Source of the DNA: UMGS1002 sp050946195
GTDB lineage: Bacteria; Bacillota; Clostridia; Oscillospirales; CAG-272
Assembly: GCA_050946195.1 (NCBI GenBank)
Contig: JBMNUI010000046.1
Location: forward strand, 1 to 15,439
Reading direction: 5' to 3'
DNA: 15,439 bases
In this document: positions 1 through 6,998 of the stretch, piece after piece
How the letters are laid out: every line of letters starts with the position of its first letter
How positions within the stretch are numbered: position 1 is the first letter of the stretch
Translations under genes and position numbers: made by a program
The notes under the pieces: model-generated
Told to the model about the DNA's origin: nothing
Seen by the model: only the letters and a program-made list of their open reading frames with translations
Databases searched by the model: none

Positions 1-1
1 A

Positions 2-1204
2 ATCCACCCGCCGCTGGTTTTTGTTGCCTACAGCGCCATGGCGGCCTTGTTTTCGCTTGCGGGCGCGCCGAAGGATGACAAGGCGACGGTCGTCAAGACC
101 CGGCTATGGATAAAGGTCAGCTGGTTTTTTCTTGGTACCGGGATTTTGTGCGGGAGCGTGTGGGCATACAGGGCGCTGGGCTGGGGCGGATACTGGGCAT
201 GGGACCCGATTGAAAACGCCGCGTTTGTCCCCTGGCTCATACTGACCGGTTACCTGCACCAGAGAGACCTGTCGGGGAGAAATGTGTGTGTTGTGCCCTT
301 TTTGCTTGCATGCATCGGGGTTTTCCTGACCCGCAGCGGGATACTCGCCTCAATGTCGGCACACGCCTACACCGAGGGAGATATCCTGATTTCGGTCATT
401 ATCTCCAGCGCAATAGTGGGCATTGCGGCATTTCTATTAATTTCTAAAATCAAAAAAACCGATAAAAAAGAAACCGGCAAAAAAGCAAAAGCAGATATCA
501 CCAAAATTTCGATATACACGATAAATACATACGCGGCACTGGTTTTTCTCGGCACTGTCGCCCCGATTGTGCTGCGGACCACGACTCCGATGGCCTACTA
601 CACAGCAATAAGTACCGCCTTTGCCCTCGCATATTCGGCGCTGCTGCTTGCGCGGGACTTTGAAATATTAAAGCGGCTAAATATCCCGATGATTCTTTTC
701 AGCGCGGCGCTCACCGCAGGCATTGCGGTACTCGCCCGCACAACCAACCTTTTCTGGCTTTTTGTTATCTGGGCGGCGCTCATGCCGCTCTCGCTCTGGC
801 TGGCTGACCGCTTCAGGCAGTCGGGCATGCGGTATTATTTAAGACATCTGGGGGTTCTGCTCATAATTGTCGGCGGCGTGGCGTCGACTGCCTTTGCCGA
901 GAATAGGTACGCTGTCGCCGAGTTTGACGGCGAGAACATCTCATTTGAGGGAGTGAGCATCAGCCGGCATGAACTTGCGGAAAAGGAAATGATTATAGTC
1001 ACTCAACTGCACCGGGATTTGATAATTCAGACCTCCCGGGTTCTGCCCTCGCCCACCGGCGGCCTTGTTGTCCACTATACCGAAAAGCCGCTTATGCTGT
1101 TGTTCTGGTTGGGGTGTGTCCTGGTGGTGATACCGGTTTTTCAGCAGAAAACAAAAGAAGAAATCCTTCATATGAAAACTATTTCTCGCCATTTGTTTTA
1201 CTGA
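2..1204 (+). CDS. ccmF: Cytochrome c-type biogenesis protein CcmF/NrfE-like haem lyase (5' truncated)
   Basis: The reading frame is open from base 2, so the N-terminal part lies outside the window; 400 codons remain, against roughly 640 residues for a usual CcmF. Visible family landmarks, numbered from the first codon here, are IHPPLVF (1-7), the tryptophan-rich WWD segment WGGYWAWDPIENAAF (61-75) that contacts haem, and LTRSGILASMSAHAY (about 108-122), which matches the CcmF LTRSGxLxSVHAF motif. Many hydrophobic helices follow. The family is an integral membrane haem lyase that attaches haem to apocytochrome c outside the membrane (system I). The last 15 or so residues (after VFQQK) look unrelated to CcmF and run up to a hairpin repeat, so the natural C-terminus may have been altered. 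An NrfE-type paralogue serving a nitrite reductase is possible. The family call is firm; the exact role is not. Confidence 0.88.
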   Translation: MHPPLVFVAYSAMAALFSLAGAPKDDKATVVKTRLWIKVSWFFLGTGILCGSVWAYRALGWGGYWAWDPIENAAFVPWLILTGYLHQRDLSGRNVCVVPFLLACIGVFLTRSGILASMSAHAYTEGDILISVIISSAIVGIAAFLLISKIKKTDKKETGKKAKADITKISIYTINTYAALVFLGTVAPIVLRTTTPMAYYTAISTAFALAYSALLLARDFEILKRLNIPMILFSAALTAGIAVLARTTNLFWLFVIWAALMPLSLWLADRFRQSGMRYYLRHLGVLLIIVGGVASTAFAENRYAVAEFDGENISFEGVSISRHELAEKEMIIVTQLHRDLIIQTSRVLPSPTGGLVVHYTEKPLMLLFWLGCVLVVIPVFQQKTKEEILHMKTISRHLFY

Positions 1205-1224
1205 AAACTTTTAATTCTTGTTCA

Positions 1225-1295
1225 TTTCTTTGCCCGTGCAAAGAAACGAACCAAAGAAACACGCTCAGGTGGAAACCTACGGTTTCCGCCCTGAG
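1225..1295. repeat. Hairpin-rich dispersed-type element after ccmF
   Basis: Two strong inverted repeats lie 18 bases apart. The first is TTTCTTTGC-CCGT-GCAAAGAAA (1225-1246), a perfect 9-bp stem with a 4-base loop; CAAAGAAA is repeated directly at 1252-1259. The second is a stem of CTCAGG/CCTGAG plus GGAAACC/GGTTTCC around a TAC loop (1264-1295). Neither is followed by a T-run, so they are not ordinary terminators. Similar TTTCTTTGC hairpin elements are, from memory, common in intergenic regions of clostridial genomes; no other copy is in this window. Confidence 0.5.
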
Positions 1296-1570
1296 AACCC
1301 CCTTCCTCTTGCCGCGGACGAAGTGGACTATAATGATAAAGTGCATCGGGGATTTTAAAAAAAGCAATCGTCGGAGTTCAGCGAACATCGCGGCGGATTT
1401 TGGACTAAAAGCGCCGAAAGATACCGGCAAACCGGCTTGCAGGTAGAAGTTATACGCCGATTTGCCTACATTGAGTGGTGTCGAAGGGGGGATCTGTAGG
1501 CCGCGTACATGAGTTTTGCTTCGGTCTGTGTATAAACTTAGGAAAGCCGCAGTGCTTTAATTTGGACTGT

Positions 1571-1591
1571 AGGGGCGATCTGTGATCGCCC
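1571..1591. repeat. Short palindromic repeat (GGGCGATC stem)
   Basis: GGGCGATC (1573-1580), a TGT loop, then GATCGCCC (1584-1591) form a perfect 8-bp hairpin. A similar element (GGGGCGATC...GATCGCCC) is a frequent intergenic repeat in Oscillospirales by recollection. It lies in the gene-free stretch 1205-1892, where I found no credible coding sequence. Confidence 0.45.
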
Positions 1592-1680
1592 GTGCACCCC
1601 TTCCACGAGTCAGCCGGTGTACTAATGGCAGCATAGCGCGGGATGTGGGATCCGCGTTACTTTATTTGCGATATAGGTGG

Positions 1681-1817
1681 GAAGTTTTTGGGATTCTTAA
1701 GGGGCTTTTCCCAAAAGCCCCTTAAGTGGGGGGGCGGGGGCAAAGCCCCTGCATGAATAGCGGGGGCATGGGGGCGGAGCCCCCGGAAGAAAACCGGGGT
1801 GCGGGGCGGAGCCCCCG
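1681..1817 (-). repeat. G-rich dispersed hairpin repeat block, copy 1 (inverted orientation)
   Basis: The block starts with a perfect 14-bp inverted repeat, CTTAAGGGGCTTTT (1696-1709), CCC loop, AAAAGCCCCTTAAG (1713-1726). Three small modules of the form G4-5C, three bases, GC4-5 follow at 1737-1749, 1770-1784 and 1803-1815. Read on the minus strand it has the same order as the blocks at 7631-7706 and 14563-14710: G-rich module, CTCAAG-type stem, then CCCAAAAACTTC. It is a non-coding repeat family rather than a terminator, since no T-run follows the stems. Confidence 0.6.
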
Positions 1818-1850
1818 AAAAAGCGCTCCGCGCGGTGAATTTTTGAAATA

Positions 1851-1879
1851 TTGCATACCATGTAAAACTGTGATATAAT
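1851..1879 (+). promoter_or_regulatory. Vegetative promoter for the metal-transporter run
   Basis: TTGCAT (-35, 1851-1856), 17-bp spacer, TATAAT (-10, 1874-1879), with an extended -10 TG at 1871-1872. Predicted transcription start is near 1886. TGAT (1871-1874) and ATCA (1885-1888) form a loose dyad over the -10 that a metal-responsive repressor could use; this last point is speculation. Confidence 0.75.
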
Positions 1880-1946
1880 AATTAATCATAAAATGTCAAT
1901 TTCTCCGCCCATAAGGGCGAATTCTGTTGATGGGGCATGGCCTGAC

Positions 1947-2735
1947 ATGAGCGACACAGCTGTTCACATAGAAAATTTGTCGGTTTATTACGGGCACACA
2001 AGGGCGCTGTCGGATGTCTGCCTTGACGTTGCTGTCGGCGAGTTCCTCGGGATAATAGGACCGAACGGCGGCGGCAAGACCACGCTGCTCAGAGCCATGC
2101 TGGGGCTGGTCTCTTATTGCGGGCGGGTGGAGATCTTCGGCGGGCCGCCGCAGAAAAACCGGCCGCAGCTCGGCTATGTGCCGCAGTTTGCCGCGGTGGA
2201 CAGGCAGTTTCCGATAACCGTCTTTGAGGTGGTGCTGACCGGCCGGCTTGACCCGGGGCTCAGGCCCTTTTACAGGTACAGTAAAAAGGACAAGCAGATT
2301 GCCGAGGAGCTGCTTGGCCGGGTGGGGCTTGCCGACATCGTGGGGCGCAGGATATCTGAGCTCTCGGGCGGTCAGTTTCAAAAAATGCTGATAGCCAGGG
2401 CTCTGGCAAGAGAGCCGCGGCTGCTGCTGCTTGACGAGCCGACGGCGAGCGTCGACGCGGTATCCCGCCAGCAGATATTCGACCTTCTGGCCGAGCTCAA
2501 CCGCGACATGACAATAATCCTTGTCACGCATGACCTTTTTGCTATTTCATCACAGATAAAAAGGCTTGCCTGCCTGAGTGGCAGGCTTGTTTATCACGGC
2601 GAGCCCGAGCTGACCGACAGTATCGTGCAAAACCTTTACGGCTGCCCGGTTGACCTAATCGCACACGGCGTGCCCCACCGGGTACTCCGGGAACACGGGG
2701 AGGAATCAGACAAAGATGATTCAAGCCATATTTGA
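1947..2735 (+). CDS. Metal (Zn/Mn/Fe)-type ABC transporter ATP-binding protein, ZnuC/MntB family
   Basis: This is a cytoplasmic ATPase of 262 residues that would power the permease encoded next. It has Walker A GPNGGGKTT (38-46), the signature LSGGQFQKMLIARAL, Walker B LLLLDEPTASVDA and the switch histidine in LVTHD. The family match is to the zinc/manganese/iron-chelate importers that pair with ABC-3 permeases. I chose the ATG at 1947 because homology begins within a few residues and GGGG (1932-1935) can act as a weak ribosome site. An in-frame ATG at 1893 would add 18 residues but has no Shine-Dalgarno and lies only about 7 bases after the predicted transcript start. The gene overlaps the permease by 20 bp. 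No substrate-binding protein gene is present in the run, so the metal cannot be assigned. Confidence 0.88.
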   Translation: MSDTAVHIENLSVYYGHTRALSDVCLDVAVGEFLGIIGPNGGGKTTLLRAMLGLVSYCGRVEIFGGPPQKNRPQLGYVPQFAAVDRQFPITVFEVVLTGRLDPGLRPFYRYSKKDKQIAEELLGRVGLADIVGRRISELSGGQFQKMLIARALAREPRLLLLDEPTASVDAVSRQQIFDLLAELNRDMTIILVTHDLFAISSQIKRLACLSGRLVYHGEPELTDSIVQNLYGCPVDLIAHGVPHRVLREHGEESDKDDSSHI

Positions 2736-3567
2736 ATATCAGTTCCTCCAGCGGGCGCTGCTCGCCTGCCTGCTCGCAAGTATCGTGTGCGGGATAATCG
2801 GGGTTATCATAATTGAGAAAAAGCTTGTCATGATGTGCGGCGGGATAGCCCACGCCTCGTATGGCGGCGTAGGTCTCGGCTTTTGGCTGGGCTTTGAGCC
2901 GATTCTCGGCGCCTTTGCCTTCTCGCTGCTCGCCGCACTCGGCATCGGATACTTAAGCCGCAGGGGCAGCGGCAAATCCGAGGTGCTCAGCGGACTGCTC
3001 TGGTCGCTCGGCATGGCGCTCGGCATTGTCTTTATTTCGCTGATGCCGGGCTATCCCCCGAACCTCGGCACTTATCTCTTCGGCAACGTGCTCTCGGTGA
3101 CAGGTCCCGAAATAACTCTCACGCTCCTCCTCACGATTGTCGTTCTGCTTGTCTTCATAATCTTCTACAACTACTGGAAAGCATATCTGTTTGACGAGGA
3201 ATTTGCCGCGGTCGCCGGAGTGAGGTGTGCTCTGCTTGAATACCTGCTGCTTGTTCTGGTGGCAATGGCGGTGGTGGTGCTTATCCGCGTCGTCGGGATA
3301 ATAATGATACTTGCACTCCTGCTCGCCCCCGCGGCCACGGCCGGGCTGCTCTCCTCCGACCTGAAAAACCGGATGATAATATCGGTGGTGCTTGGCTGGC
3401 TGTACTGTTTTCTCGGTCTGTGGATTTCTTATGAGGCCGACTTCGCCTCGGGCGCCTTAATTGTTATGGTCTCGGTGCTGCTTTACCTGCTTGCTGCCGC
3501 GGTGTGCGCTTTGCGAAACAAGCCGGGTAGCAGGAGCGCCCCGACGCAGGACGGTTCCGCTGACTGA
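2716..3567 (+). CDS. Metal ABC transporter permease, ABC-3 family (ZnuB/MntC-like)
   Basis: This 283-residue integral membrane protein has about eight hydrophobic helices. The early segment GGIAHASYGGVGLGFWLG is typical of ABC-3 permeases (family motif G..SH...GVALG), and VRVVGIIMILALLLAPAA in the second half is also characteristic. It would form the membrane channel with the preceding ATPase to import a divalent metal or chelate. The start overlaps the ATPase gene by 20 bp, and a GGAGG ribosome site (2699-2703) lies 12 bases upstream, suggesting coupled translation. The C-terminal tail is polar. Substrate is unknown because the binding protein is not encoded nearby. Confidence 0.88.
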   Translation: MIQAIFEYQFLQRALLACLLASIVCGIIGVIIIEKKLVMMCGGIAHASYGGVGLGFWLGFEPILGAFAFSLLAALGIGYLSRRGSGKSEVLSGLLWSLGMALGIVFISLMPGYPPNLGTYLFGNVLSVTGPEITLTLLLTIVVLLVFIIFYNYWKAYLFDEEFAAVAGVRCALLEYLLLVLVAMAVVVLIRVVGIIMILALLLAPAATAGLLSSDLKNRMIISVVLGWLYCFLGLWISYEADFASGALIVMVSVLLYLLAAAVCALRNKPGSRSAPTQDGSAD

Positions 3568-3603
3568 CGGGCGGGAAAGCAAAAAGACCTGAAAGGAAAA
3601 CCC

Positions 3604-4173
3604 ATGAAAAGCAGGCTCAAAGATATTTTTGTTTTGTTTGTCACCTTTTTTAAAATCGGCGCCTTCACCTTCGGCGGCGGCTATGCCATGATTCCGCTGA
3701 TTGAGCGCGAGATTATCGAAAACCGCAAATATATAGATAAAAAAGATGTTCTGGATATAATCGCGGTCTCGGCTTCGATGCCCGGGGCTATTGCAATCAA
3801 TATCGCCACCTTCATCGGCTACCGGGTGGCGGGCTATGCCGGCTCGGTTGCCTCGATACTCGGCTGCGTGCTGCCCTCGTTTTGCATTATTTACGCAATA
3901 TCCTCGCTGCTGCGGCAGTTCGGGGACATTGAAGTCGTAAAATTTGCCTTTGCCGGGGTCCGGGTGGCGGTGGTCGTGCTGATCTCAAAAGCGCTGCTCT
4001 CGCTTTGGAAAAAATCCCCCAAGGGAATATTACCCTACATCATAATGGGCGCGGCCTTTGTATGCGTTGCGCTCTTTCGGGTCAGCGCAATTTATGTCAT
4101 CATCGCCGGGGCGGGGGTGGGGCTTGCCGCAAGCCTTATCGCTATGCGGGGAAAGGAAGGCGGCGCACAGTGA
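3604..4173 (+). CDS. Chromate transporter (CHR family) half-protein, first of a pair
   Basis: A 189-residue membrane protein with the CHR-domain hallmark FFKIGAFTFGGGYAMIPLI near the N-terminus and SMPGAIAINIATFIGYR about 40 residues later. Full-length ChrA proteins carry two CHR domains (about 400 residues); short forms of about 190 residues are encoded as adjacent pairs, as here, and work together in the membrane. In anaerobes the natural substrate of such pairs is often uncertain; chromate efflux is the family's named role. The ribosome site AAAGG (3592-3596) is well placed. It lies 36 bp after the metal permease and probably shares its transcript. Confidence 0.87.
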   Translation: MKSRLKDIFVLFVTFFKIGAFTFGGGYAMIPLIEREIIENRKYIDKKDVLDIIAVSASMPGAIAINIATFIGYRVAGYAGSVASILGCVLPSFCIIYAISSLLRQFGDIEVVKFAFAGVRVAVVVLISKALLSLWKKSPKGILPYIIMGAAFVCVALFRVSAIYVIIAGAGVGLAASLIAMRGKEGGAQ

Positions 4174-4742
4174 TTTATCTTGAGCTTATCTGGACCTTTA
4201 TAAAAATCGGTGCCTTTACCTTCGGCGGCGGGTATGCCATGATTCCGCTGATTCAGTCCGAGGTCACTGCCCGCGGCTGGATGAGCACCGAAGAAATACT
4301 CAATTTCATAGCGGTAAGCGAGTCGACGCCCGGCCCATTTGCCATAAACATGGCGACCTATATCGGCACCGAGACGGCCGGGTTTTGGGGCGCGGTCTGC
4401 GCCACGTTTGCCGTGGTTCTGCCGTCATTCGTCATTATTCTGATAATTGCCCGGATTTACTCGGTTTTTCAGACCAACAGGTATGTGGCGGGTTGCATGT
4501 CGGGCATCAAGCCGGTGGTTATCGGGCTTATTGCCAGCGCCCTGTATATGACGGCGAAGGCAGTCTTTTTCCCGCAGGGACTCAACATCGGGATGTTTGC
4601 CGACACGGCCACATGGTTCTCGCTTGTGATACTGGCGCTTGACGTTTTTCTTGCGGTGAAAAAAATCCACCCGATAACAATAATCGCGGTGTCTGCCGTC
4701 CTCGGGATTGCCTTCGGCTATGCCGACAAGCTCTTAATTTAG
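4170..4742 (+). CDS. Chromate transporter (CHR family) half-protein, second of a pair
   Basis: This 190-residue membrane protein closely matches its neighbour: TFIKIGAFTFGGGYAMIPLI at residues 8-27 and STPGPFAINMATYIGTE further on. The reading frame extends upstream, but the real start is the GTG at 4170. It overlaps the first gene's stop as GTGA, is preceded by AAAGGAAGG (4152-4160) nine bases away, and puts the CHR motif at the usual distance from the N-terminus. The 4-bp overlap implies translational coupling and equal amounts, consistent with a heterodimer. It ends in TAG, showing that TAG is used as a true stop in this genome. Confidence 0.88.
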   Translation: MIYLELIWTFIKIGAFTFGGGYAMIPLIQSEVTARGWMSTEEILNFIAVSESTPGPFAINMATYIGTETAGFWGAVCATFAVVLPSFVIILIIARIYSVFQTNRYVAGCMSGIKPVVIGLIASALYMTAKAVFFPQGLNIGMFADTATWFSLVILALDVFLAVKKIHPITIIAVSAVLGIAFGYADKLLI

Positions 4743-4761
4743 CTTTTATTCGCCCTCCGGT

Positions 4762-4789
4762 ATATATTGCCTGAGTTCAGCCAATATAT
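4762..4789. promoter_or_regulatory. 28-bp near-perfect palindrome abutting a promoter (candidate operator)
   Basis: ATATATTG (4762-4769) pairs with CAATATAT (4782-4789), and inside it CTGA (4771-4774) pairs with TCAG (4777-4780); 12 of 14 positions are symmetric. It ends three bases before the -35 box at 4793. There is no T-run, so it is not a terminator for the chr genes. A dimeric regulator's site is the simplest reading. Confidence 0.5.
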
Positions 4790-4792
4790 GAC

Positions 4793-4821
4793 TTGACAAC
4801 CATATAAATATGATTTATAAT
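4793..4821 (+). promoter_or_regulatory. Consensus vegetative promoter for the binding-protein pseudogene
   Basis: TTGACA (4793-4798), exactly 17 bp, TATAAT (4816-4821): both hexamers are perfect. The predicted start near 4828 gives an untranslated leader of about 95 bases before the ATG at 4922. Confidence 0.85.
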
Positions 4822-4921
4822 TATTATGCATAAATCTGCCCGAATTGGTTTTCCGTATAATGTACTGTGGGGACGACCCAAGCTCAAAACTCAGTCAAAA
4901 TATTCAAGGAGGAGTGCGAAC

Positions 4922-6412
4922 ATGAAGAGAATAGCGGCAATCTTATTGTGCCTGATTCTTGTAATCCCGACAGCCGCCGGCTGCGCCCGGAACCTGGAAC
5001 CCGGCACTCAGAAAGACACCACAACCTCCGCAATACATGACACCTCATCCCCCGACAACACCACAACCGAGACCGGGCTGGTTGATGACGATTTAGGCGA
5101 GGATATTGACTTTGGCGGAGAGAGAATCGGGATTCTGTACTGGTCGGACGTGCAGAACGCCGAGTTTGAGATTTAGGAGATATCCGGAGACCTGATTAAA
5201 GATGCCATATATGAGCGCAATAGAGCTATTGAGGAGCGCTTGGGAGTCGAGCTGGAGTGGATTGGTGTGTCCGGCAACTATGATAACCAGGCCGGCTTTG
5301 TTTCGACGGCCCAAACCGATGTGCTTGCCGGCGGTGTGTCGTATGACATTTTCGCGGGCTACAGCATGACCGCCGCGACTCTGGCGCTCAGAGGCTGCAC
5401 TCAAAACCTCTTGGCGCTCGATTACCTGAACTTTGAAAAGCCCTGGTGGCCCGACAGCCTGATTGAACAGTCGACAATTTCCGAGAAGCTCTTCTTCTGT
5501 TTGGGTGACATATCCTGCAACCTGCTCTACATGATGTATTGCGTCTACTTTAACAAGGACCTGATAACCAAACACGACCTTGAAAACCCCTATGAACTGG
5601 TTTACGACAACAGATGGAATGTCGACAAGTTGATTGAGATGAGCAAAGGCCTCTACGAGGACCTCAACGGAAACAGCACAAGTGACCAGGGCGACCGCTT
5701 CGGCCTTGTAACGATGAATGTCTTTTACGACTCCTTTTTCTGGGGCTCGGGGCTTACCGAAATTGAGAAAGATGCAAACGGCAATCTGGTAATCTCCGAG
5801 AGATGGAACAGCGAAAAGACACTCCGTCTTCTTGAAAAACTCTGCCCCTTTTTCCATGAGAGCGGCGATACCTTTACCACAAACAGCGCGGGTATACATA
5901 CGATTTTCGATTCGGGCAATGCGCTGTTTGCCTTGACCGAGGCGCAGTACAGCATCAAGGGCTTTGCAGCGTCAGGCGTGAACTACGGCGTGGTTCCGGT
6001 TCCGAAATACGATTCCGATCAAAAAAACCACGTAACCATACTTTCATTCCCCTATACAATGTATTCTATTTCCTTTGCAACCCAAAAGGCTAATATTGCC
6101 TCGGCAGTACTTGAGTGCGATGCTTCGGAATCCTACCGCAAGGTGACACCGGCAATTTTTGAAATTTCGTTTAAGTACAAATACTCAAGCGGCAGCGACG
6201 ACGTCGTTATGTGGGACCTTATCAGGGAGAGCGTTTCATTTGAGCTGGGCAGGATATTTACCACGAGCTTAAACAACCTCAGCTACAAACTCTTCCGCGA
6301 TGCCGCAGTCAACAATGCAGCCGCGTCCTGGACAACCAATTTCCAAGTCAACCGCAGGGTTCTGGAAAGGATGATTGACACCATTCAGAATACCATAAAC
6401 TCGCTCGAGTAA
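4922..6412 (+). pseudogene. Extracellular solute-binding lipoprotein (family 1 type), interrupted by in-frame TAG
   Basis: The frame runs 496 residues with one internal TAG at 5174-5176 (codon 85). Both halves are in the same frame, and the sequence reads through it naturally (DVQNAEFEI-stop-EISGDLIKDAIYERNRAIEERLG). The ATG at 4922 has a near-perfect AAGGAGG (4906-4912). Residues 1-21 form a lipoprotein signal ending in the lipobox AAGC (Cys21), followed by a Thr/Ser/Asp-rich linker. NRAIEERLGVEL and the rest resemble large clostridial family-1 binding proteins for sugars or related solutes. The segment after the stop lacks any signal peptide, so it could not be exported if translated separately. 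No permease genes adjoin it. Either a recent nonsense mutation or a base-call error is possible; general TAG recoding is unlikely because two other genes here end in TAG. Confidence 0.8.
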
Positions 6413-6413
6413 G

Positions 6414-6998
6414 AATTTAGGGATCAAGGCGGAAAAGATTAAAAGTAAAAAACGAGACGGCAACAAAACCCAAAGGCCAGATTTTTTGTTAATTAAGAAT
6501 GATATGCCAGTTGCTATTTGTGAAGTTAAGGATATTGAAGACTCTAATGATATGCCAGTTGCTATTTGTGAAGTTAAGGATATTGAAGACTCTGAAGATT
6601 ATTCTGATCAAACTAAACCGGGCAGATTATTGCAACCATATAAGATGCCGAATCCTGTTAATAAAATATTAACTAAAATCCATGAAGCAGCGGGTCAAGT
6701 TAAGGCATATGACCCAGAACATGAATATATACGAATACTCGCGCTGTATTGCTTGCGGTGGGACTATGACGGCAATGATTTGTTTAATGCTTTATGTGGC
6801 TATGTCAAATATTCGAGCGGAATAAAAGTGGTTAGAAAAAGGGGAGAAGCAGATTTTAGGAATGAACAGAATAAAGATTCCTGCCAATTTGATATTTTCA
6901 TGTTTTACAATGTGTTTTTAGATGAAATTAACACTATTTACAATGTTAGTAGGTTTAAACTTGTTAAATTGAAAGAGCTTACTAAAGGAGGAAACACC
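6414..6998 (+). pseudogene. AT-rich remnant of a PD-(D/E)xK nuclease-like protein, 5' truncated and fused in frame to the next gene
   Basis: Starting right after the previous stop, the frame reads NLGIKAEKIKSKKRDGNK, then RPDFLLI (PD at 6477-6482), then MPVAICEVKD with E at 6522-6524 and K at 6528-6530. Pro-Asp followed about 14 residues later by Glu-x-Lys is the pattern of PD-(D/E)xK nuclease folds. A helix-like stretch (VNKILTKIHEAAGQVKAYD) and IRILALY follow, as in such domains. There is no plausible start codon before the PD motif and no stop before the next gene. G+C in sampled 60-base lines is about 23-38%, well below the neighbours. An exact 48-bp tandem repeat lies at 6498-6593. I read it as a decayed, probably transferred gene; the nuclease assignment rests on motif and pattern only. 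Confidence 0.5.
6498..6593 (+). repeat. Exact 48-bp tandem duplication (two copies)
   Basis: Bases 6498-6545 are repeated without change at 6546-6593. The unit is 16 codons in the nuclease-like frame and encodes NDMPVAICEVKDIEDS, so the E-x-K motif occurs twice (Glu codons at 6522 and 6570). Identity of the two units suggests a recent slippage or recombination event. Confidence 0.95.

Noticed and set aside
1114..1446. 110-codon open frame over the ccmF end and repeats
   Set aside because: It runs through the hairpin element, reads as unlike-protein sequence (Cys/Arg/Lys-rich) and has no ribosome site.
1696..1726. Terminator for ccmF
   Set aside because: The 14-bp stem is strong, but no T-run follows on either strand and it belongs to the dispersed repeat family.
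1896..2531. 211-codon open frame on the minus strand
   Set aside because: It lies wholly opposite the metal-transporter ATPase, has a low-complexity His/Arg/Pro-rich composition and no ribosome site or family motif.
4005..4169. Upstream extension of the second chr gene
   Set aside because: The translated stretch is Arg/Gly-rich nonsense in the shadow of the first chr gene; GTG 4170 with AAAGGAAGG fits the family length.
4762..4789. Terminator of the chr operon
   Set aside because: The hairpin is A/T-rich without a T-run and abuts a promoter, so an operator is more likely.
5174..5176. TAG as pyrrolysine or a reassigned sense codon
   Set aside because: TAG ends the second chr gene and the permease-ATPase gene at the expected family lengths, and binding proteins are not known pyrrolysine proteins.
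5093..5899. 268-codon open frame on the minus strand
   Set aside because: It is antisense to the binding-protein gene, whose sense frame has clear protein features; it has no motif or start signal.
6498..6593. CRISPR array
   Set aside because: It has only two copies, directly adjacent with no spacers, and lies in a reading frame; it is a simple tandem duplication.
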